Below are positions 8,301 to 9,736 of a DNA stretch of 9,736 nt, piece by piece (position 1 is the first letter of the stretch; each line of letters begins with the position of its first letter). The notes below the pieces were generated by a model, which did not search any database, was not told where the DNA came from, and worked only from the letters and a program-made list of their open reading frames with translations. The DNA comes from Clostridia bacterium (GTDB lineage: Bacteria; Bacillota; Clostridia; UMGS1810), in contig JAFYUA010000374.1 of NCBI GenBank assembly GCA_017549745.1, forward strand, positions 1 to 9,736. The letters are read 5' to 3'. A program made the translations under genes and the position numbers.

Positions 8301-9538
8301 TATGCTCTGACATTATCTACAAGAAAATCAAAACGGTCTGTTTCCATATCAGCATAAGAAGCACCAACATGAACCCTAAAAGTGTAGGCTTTGTTGCCTA
8401 CAGCATAAGTGTCGGGCAGAGGCGCACTTGAAAGCTTCTTTCTGTCAAAATAATAGTCAGCAACTCTGTCAAAGTAGTCTACCATAATACCGAAGCGATA
8501 CCACTTATTTGCTTCAAGCTGAATTGCCGAGCCATTAATTTTTATGATACCGGTTTTAGCAACTGAAGCTGCTACTAAAAGAGAGTTCTCGGTCTTTAAG
8601 TTTATCTCAAATGCTGAGTTGAGGTCGTAAAGCTTAAAATCCAGCTCATACACCACACAATCAGAGGAATTACTTATTACTTCGGTAGCATCAAGGTGGC
8701 AGTCAGCCGTGGTGGCTCTTTGAAAACGCATTGCCTGATTGCCGTCTTCTTCTTTATAGAGATCTACCTTGTTTTGCTTGTGCTGATTGGAAAGCGTACA
8801 CACATATTCAAAATCAGCCACCTGCAAAACCTCGGTACCGATTTTCTTTTCGACTTTCATATCAGGCTTTTCAACTGAATCAGGATTATATGAAGTAACT
8901 ATTTTTGCCTTTGGGTCATACCAATCGGTCACGGAAATATTATCAAGAATTACTCCGTTGTCATCAGCCTCAGAGGAAAAACCAAAGCAAAGCTTTGTAA
9001 GACCGCTGAGTGCAGTAGATTTTATGCTAAAATTGTCGCATAGCTTTTTGCCATTACGATAAATGGTGCAGCTCGATGAGGAGCCGTCATACTCTATGGC
9101 AATATTTGTCATTACAGAGGCATTGTAACCAGTGAGGTAATAGCCGTTGTATGCACAAATCTCGTTGTAAGTGTTGAATTTTAGAATATCAAGTGCTTCA
9201 TTGCCGTTGCCATAAAGTCTTAAATATCCGTCAACCGCTCCCGTCATAACCTTTATGTCAAAAGATACTGCAAATTTGTTGCCGGCTGTTACTGCGAAAT
9301 CAACAGTAGACGGTGTTTTGGAGGTCATAATCGCAAGCCCTTTATTCAATTCGGCATATTCAGAAATATAGTATGTCTCGGAAGATACTGCAAAATCACC
9401 GGGCTTATCATTGGTAACATAATCATCAAAGCCCACCTCAAGATACGAACTGTTTGAGGCTGCCATGGTATTCATCGGCGCAACAGGAACAAGAAACAGC
9501 GCCAAAATCAAAGCTGAAACTTTAGTGAAAATTTTCAT
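5354..9538 (-). CDS. Secreted heparinase II/III-family polysaccharide lyase-like protein with LamG-like and C-terminal CBM32-like domains
   Basis: This 1394-residue protein probably cleaves a uronic-acid-containing polysaccharide outside the cell by beta-elimination. Residues 1-27 are a signal peptide (Lys-rich start, hydrophobic core, likely cut near MAA). Then come a LamG-like beta-sandwich (about 30-205), a second one shared with the neighbouring paralogue (about 232-416), and a stalk-like domain resembling copper amine oxidase N-terminal domains (about 428-545). The catalytic module follows (about 565-1155): an alpha/alpha toroid opening with GVHPRIQF, with DWHPSHQIDTG (666-676), the Asn-His pair N733-H734 and Y787 in EGASYW, then the beta-sheet part with GHAHLDAGSF (H935, H937, D939), D955 and H986. 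In known family members the Asn/His and Tyr act in catalysis, and His/Asp residues of the beta domain bind zinc. Residues 1172-1252 form a small beta domain. About 1262-1392 is a discoidin/CBM32-like domain with DGDFTTRW. There is no sortase, SLH or dockerin signal, so the protein is probably released. The family call is strong; the substrate is unknown. Confidence 0.9.
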   Translation of the reverse strand: MKIFTKVSALILALFLVPVAPMNTMAASNSSYLEVGFDDYVTNDKPGDFAVSSETYYISEYAELNKGLAIMTSKTPSTVDFAVTAGNKFAVSFDIKVMTGAVDGYLRLYGNGNEALDILKFNTYNEICAYNGYYLTGYNASVMTNIAIEYDGSSSSCTIYRNGKKLCDNFSIKSTALSGLTKLCFGFSSEADDNGVILDNISVTDWYDPKAKIVTSYNPDSVEKPDMKVEKKIGTEVLQVADFEYVCTLSNQHKQNKVDLYKEEDGNQAMRFQRATTADCHLDATEVISNSSDCVVYELDFKLYDLNSAFEINLKTENSLLVAASVAKTGIIKINGSAIQLEANKWYRFGIMVDYFDRVADYYFDRKKLSSAPLPDTYAVGNKAYTFRVHVGASYADMETDRFDFLVDNVRAYEAIEPIEDLSQVKREVVISEKSVFADDIRKYNNMLKGYICVHALTGVVFENGTKNVLPTLPYEKDGKVMINASELDAILGRNSGLNGDVSMESYASAIGLRLSVDTDSVSAGMMMMGNGKFEFPADPQSLNNYLMYHDPTPEKIREDYNNSPVKGVHPRIQFTKADFERIKTQAQTNTYVKKWVDKILTSADSSLDEAAVKYELRDGVRLQYVSREVLEKMYLYGMAYQLTGEQKYVTRAYKDMEAVCGIFPDWHPSHQIDTGMMAAAAAIGYDWLYEGYTEEQRKVIEEGIYKNCFYHANLSYQTEIGPLGVSARNGGNHNSILNGGFVMAACAMLDVYPDIADFIASNAIRGLGYMYHGFKDEGSWYEGASYWELTMQYTAKSFSTMDSVFGTCYGLDRVKGLTNTARFMIAMQTPDNGIYTFGDSVFTTLYVPELFWLANKYNEPGIASAVMKITEGNLANVEDYALALGWYDITSNPEAIELPTDFFYMEDGFGTMRNSWDNGATFVGYHAGKNNVGHAHLDAGSFIFESNGIRWGQDPTHSGYNQPGFFQEFEGGKRWSILGLRAEDHSVIEINPDGGQGQVYVSVSPIIRAESKPKGAIVVADTTAAYKKNASSVQRGFWFTDNRQSLVVRDEIQLYNESDVCWYFITEADIAVTENGAILTQNGRQMKLEYVTDAATSSVEIEGIKDGFVDVDNMNPELPIEVQRLVIKCHGSDNVNITVKLTPIGVDGASVNEYDMPISEWKLPDGEIPVAPKLSSVNIGGKTIAVEQNIIEYYYVDGSLNGVPDITVDAPECDIQIEKGNSNDMTSYITLTRKSDPAVKNKYIVLFIPVPKPVEFEGMTSHPIISIEASDEPQAANRAVNVLDGDFTTRWSASGIEQYIVAELDELNVIDKIGLGFTDGGARQTRITILVSENGSDYTQVYKGLSKGTSNEYEFYDVGGLKAKYVKIIGDGNTTSSVGGWTSITELVAVKQN
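6074..8845 (-). repeat. Diverged paralogous block, copy in the 1394-residue protein gene
   Basis: This segment encodes residues of about 232-1155 and aligns almost end to end with 1029-3770 in the next gene. The protein match is high through the LamG-like module and very high in the toroid, for example YELRDGVRLQYVSREVLEKM is shared exactly. The DNA has diverged at many silent sites. It is an old tandem gene duplication rather than a mobile repeat. Confidence 0.8.
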
Positions 9539-9547
9539 GCTGACATT

Positions 9548-9554
9548 CCTCCTT
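9548..9554 (-). promoter_or_regulatory. Ribosome binding site of the 1394-residue heparinase II/III protein
   Basis: The minus strand reads AAGGAGG here, a full Shine-Dalgarno match, 9 bases before the ATG at 9536-9538. Its first A is also the last base of the upstream gene's TAA stop, so termination and reinitiation could be coupled. The site fixes the start of the downstream gene. Confidence 0.85.
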
Positions 9555-9736
9555 TATTTGAACACAATCAATTCGAGAGCGTATCCGTCGTTTGCAATGA
9601 GCAAGACATTTGAACATCTCACGGGGTCGTTGAGATAGGTTACAATCTCGCTTGCACTACCCATATAACAGCTTGAAGCGGCCGAATCATATACCATGAC
9701 AGAAGCAGGCATCGGGAAATAAAATCTCTTCGACGG
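9554..9736 (-). CDS. C-terminal end of an unidentified protein (partial, 5' end outside window)
   Basis: An open frame enters from the right edge of the window and runs 60 codons to a TAA at 9554-9556. The visible tail begins PSKRFYFPMP and ends ALELIVFK. It has a mix of hydrophobic and polar residues, two cysteines, and no membrane segment, LPXTG signal or binding-domain motif that I recognise. I cannot assign a family from this fragment. It is treated as a real gene because its stop codon lies directly against the strong ribosome site of the next gene, with only 15 bases between the two genes, as in an operon. It is therefore probably co-transcribed with the secreted lyase-like genes downstream. 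It could be another exoprotein of the same cluster or an unrelated operon partner. Confidence 0.6.
   Translation of the reverse strand, partial: PSKRFYFPMPASVMVYDSAASSCYMGSASEIVTYLNDPVRCSNVLLIANDGYALELIVFK

Noticed and set aside
9535..9546. Three-codon mini-ORF (ATG TCA GCA TGA) overlapping the start of the 1394-residue protein gene
   Set aside because: Its ATG is only a base or two from the Shine-Dalgarno core, too close for efficient initiation, and nothing else supports a leader peptide.

Overview
All genes in this window lie on the minus strand and form one tightly packed gene string, read from high to low coordinates. It holds the last 60 codons of an unidentified gene (9554-9736), a complete 1394-residue secreted heparinase II/III-type protein (5354-9538), a complete 1449-residue paralogue (984-5333), and the first 321 codons of a third secreted protein (1-965). 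The third shares its N-terminal modules with the 1449-residue protein. The gaps are only 15, 20 and 18 bases, each coding start has a Shine-Dalgarno sequence, and no promoter or terminator is visible, so a single polycistronic transcript is likely. No stretch over 20 bases lacks a gene. I saw no RNA genes, mobile elements or CRISPR array.

The organism is probably an anaerobic member of Bacillota, class Clostridia, perhaps an uncultured gut or rumen lineage. The basis is the strong AAGGAGG ribosome sites, the Gram-positive style signal peptides, the very long multidomain secreted proteins, and small beta domains of a kind I associate with clostridial exoproteins. TAA and TGA act as stops and TGG as Trp, so nothing departs from the standard code. 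The taxonomic placement is inference.

The two complete proteins share one core: a LamG-like beta-sandwich, a stalk-like domain reminiscent of the copper amine oxidase N-terminal domain, an alpha/alpha toroid with an Asn-His pair and a Tyr, and a C-terminal beta-sheet domain with a GHxHLD motif. This is the architecture of heparinase II/III-superfamily polysaccharide lyases. The ends differ: the 1394-residue protein has its own N-terminal lectin-like domain and a C-terminal discoidin/CBM32-like domain, while the 1449-residue protein has extra N-terminal beta modules and no C-terminal binding domain. Together they look like a set of secreted enzymes with different binding modules that attack an unidentified, probably uronic-acid-containing, polysaccharide outside the cell. 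The substrate cannot be read from the sequence.

The most notable points are the mosaic relationship among the three neighbouring genes, a short near-identical DNA island inside an otherwise diverged duplication, and the unusual accessory modules in front of the catalytic domains.
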